Source: Anderseniella sp963759095
GTDB lineage: Bacteria; Pseudomonadota; Alphaproteobacteria; Rhizobiales; Aestuariivirgaceae
Assembly (NCBI GenBank): GCA_963759095.1
Contig: CAVWYF010000016.1
Location: forward strand, 124,001 to 188,000
Length of the DNA stretch: 64,000 nucleotides
Reading direction: 5' to 3'
Part shown: one piece after another, positions 63,744-64,000 of the stretch
How positions within the stretch are numbered: the stretch's first letter is position 1
Layout: every line of letters begins with the position of its first letter
Notes under the pieces: generated by a model
Told to the model about the DNA's origin: nothing
The model's input: only the letters and a program-made list of their open reading frames with translations
Databases searched by the model: none
Position numbers and translations under genes: made by a program

Positions 63744-64000
63744 ATGACCAATTCAAATAGTCTGGAAACACAGGAAGCCAGGGAGAAACTGGCGTCTGCG
63801 GCATCCAGTGAAGTGATCATTGAGCTCGACAAGGTCAATAAGTGGTATGCCGAATTCCACGTGTTGAAGGATATCGACCTGGTCGTACACAAGGGTGAAC
63901 GGATCGTTGTTTGCGGCCCGTCAGGATCGGGGAAATCAACCCTTATCCGCTGTATCAATCGTCTTGAGGAGCACCAGGCGGGCAGCATCGTGGTCGATGG
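63744..64000 (+). CDS. aapP: General L-amino-acid ABC transporter ATP-binding protein, cut by window end
   Basis: From ATG 63744 (GGGGAGAAAG upstream) the visible 85 residues include VIIELDKVNKWYAEFHVLKD and Walker A VVCGPSGSGKSTLIRCINRL with EEHQAGSIVVDG, the polar-amino-acid ABC ATPase pattern. It completes the aapJQMP order. The remaining two thirds lie beyond 64000. Confidence 0.93.
   Translation, partial: MTNSNSLETQEAREKLASAASSEVIIELDKVNKWYAEFHVLKDIDLVVHKGERIVVCGPSGSGKSTLIRCINRLEEHQAGSIVVD

Overview
The window looks like chromosome of a methylotrophic alphaproteobacterium. The evidence is a lanthanide-type methanol dehydrogenase gene set (xoxF, xoxG, xoxJ), a pqqABCDE operon, a glutathione-dependent formaldehyde dehydrogenase, aap-type amino-acid ABC transporter genes and a BepC-like TolC. 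No rRNA, tRNA or CRISPR array was seen.

Layout. (1) 1-9.2 kb is a mobile-element scrapyard: the end of a polysaccharide sugar transferase gene, a broken IS5-type transposase, an IS1595 fragment, three IS6-family elements, an IS66 remnant and one intact cargo gene, tolC. (2) 9.2-20 kb holds a deletion-fused radical-SAM remnant, an alpha/beta hydrolase, an aminotransferase, a frameshifted membrane spermidine-synthase-like gene with a frameshifted secreted PIMT, and a DUF2905 / acyl-CoA ligase / dehydrogenase operon. (3) 20-24.8 kb holds an IS30 element, a repeat also found at 8.1 kb, a LysR regulator, a DUF2853 gene, mscL and a flavin-type split-barrel protein. (4) 24.8-56 kb is the methylotrophy island. 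It contains formaldehyde dehydrogenase, cytochrome c and a PQQ sugar-dehydrogenase-like protein, facing an SRPBCC / beta-propeller / histidine kinase / response regulator operon. After these come unknown exported proteins, a SoxYZ-like carrier, a NitT/TauT-type ABC transporter, and a second ABC transport operon resembling the lanthanide-utilisation (lut) or PQQ-alcohol-dehydrogenase-associated type. The island continues with a CXXXCW protein, xoxJ-xoxG-xoxF, a quinoprotein-relay zinc hydrolase, pqqABCDE, a second SoxYZ-like carrier, a creatininase-family protein and an ExbB/ExbD-like operon. (5) 56-58.2 kb holds a GFA-family protein and two damaged c-type cytochromes. (6) 58.7-64 kb holds a LysR regulator and aapJQMP, cut by the window end.

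How the genes would work together (inference from families): XoxF oxidises methanol in the periplasm with PQQ and a lanthanide and passes electrons to XoxG and other c cytochromes. pqqABCDE makes the cofactor. The ABC systems, XoxJ, SoxYZ-like carriers and zinc hydrolase are the usual poorly understood partners of such quinoproteins. Formaldehyde is then handled by the glutathione route. An 18-bp palindrome shared by two divergent promoter regions suggests one regulator ties the sugar-dehydrogenase/two-component locus to the xoxF/hydrolase locus.

Caution: many conserved genes (pqqB, pqqE, aapQ, aapM, pcm and others) carry single-base frameshifts, several in short homopolymers. These may be sequencing errors rather than real gene loss.
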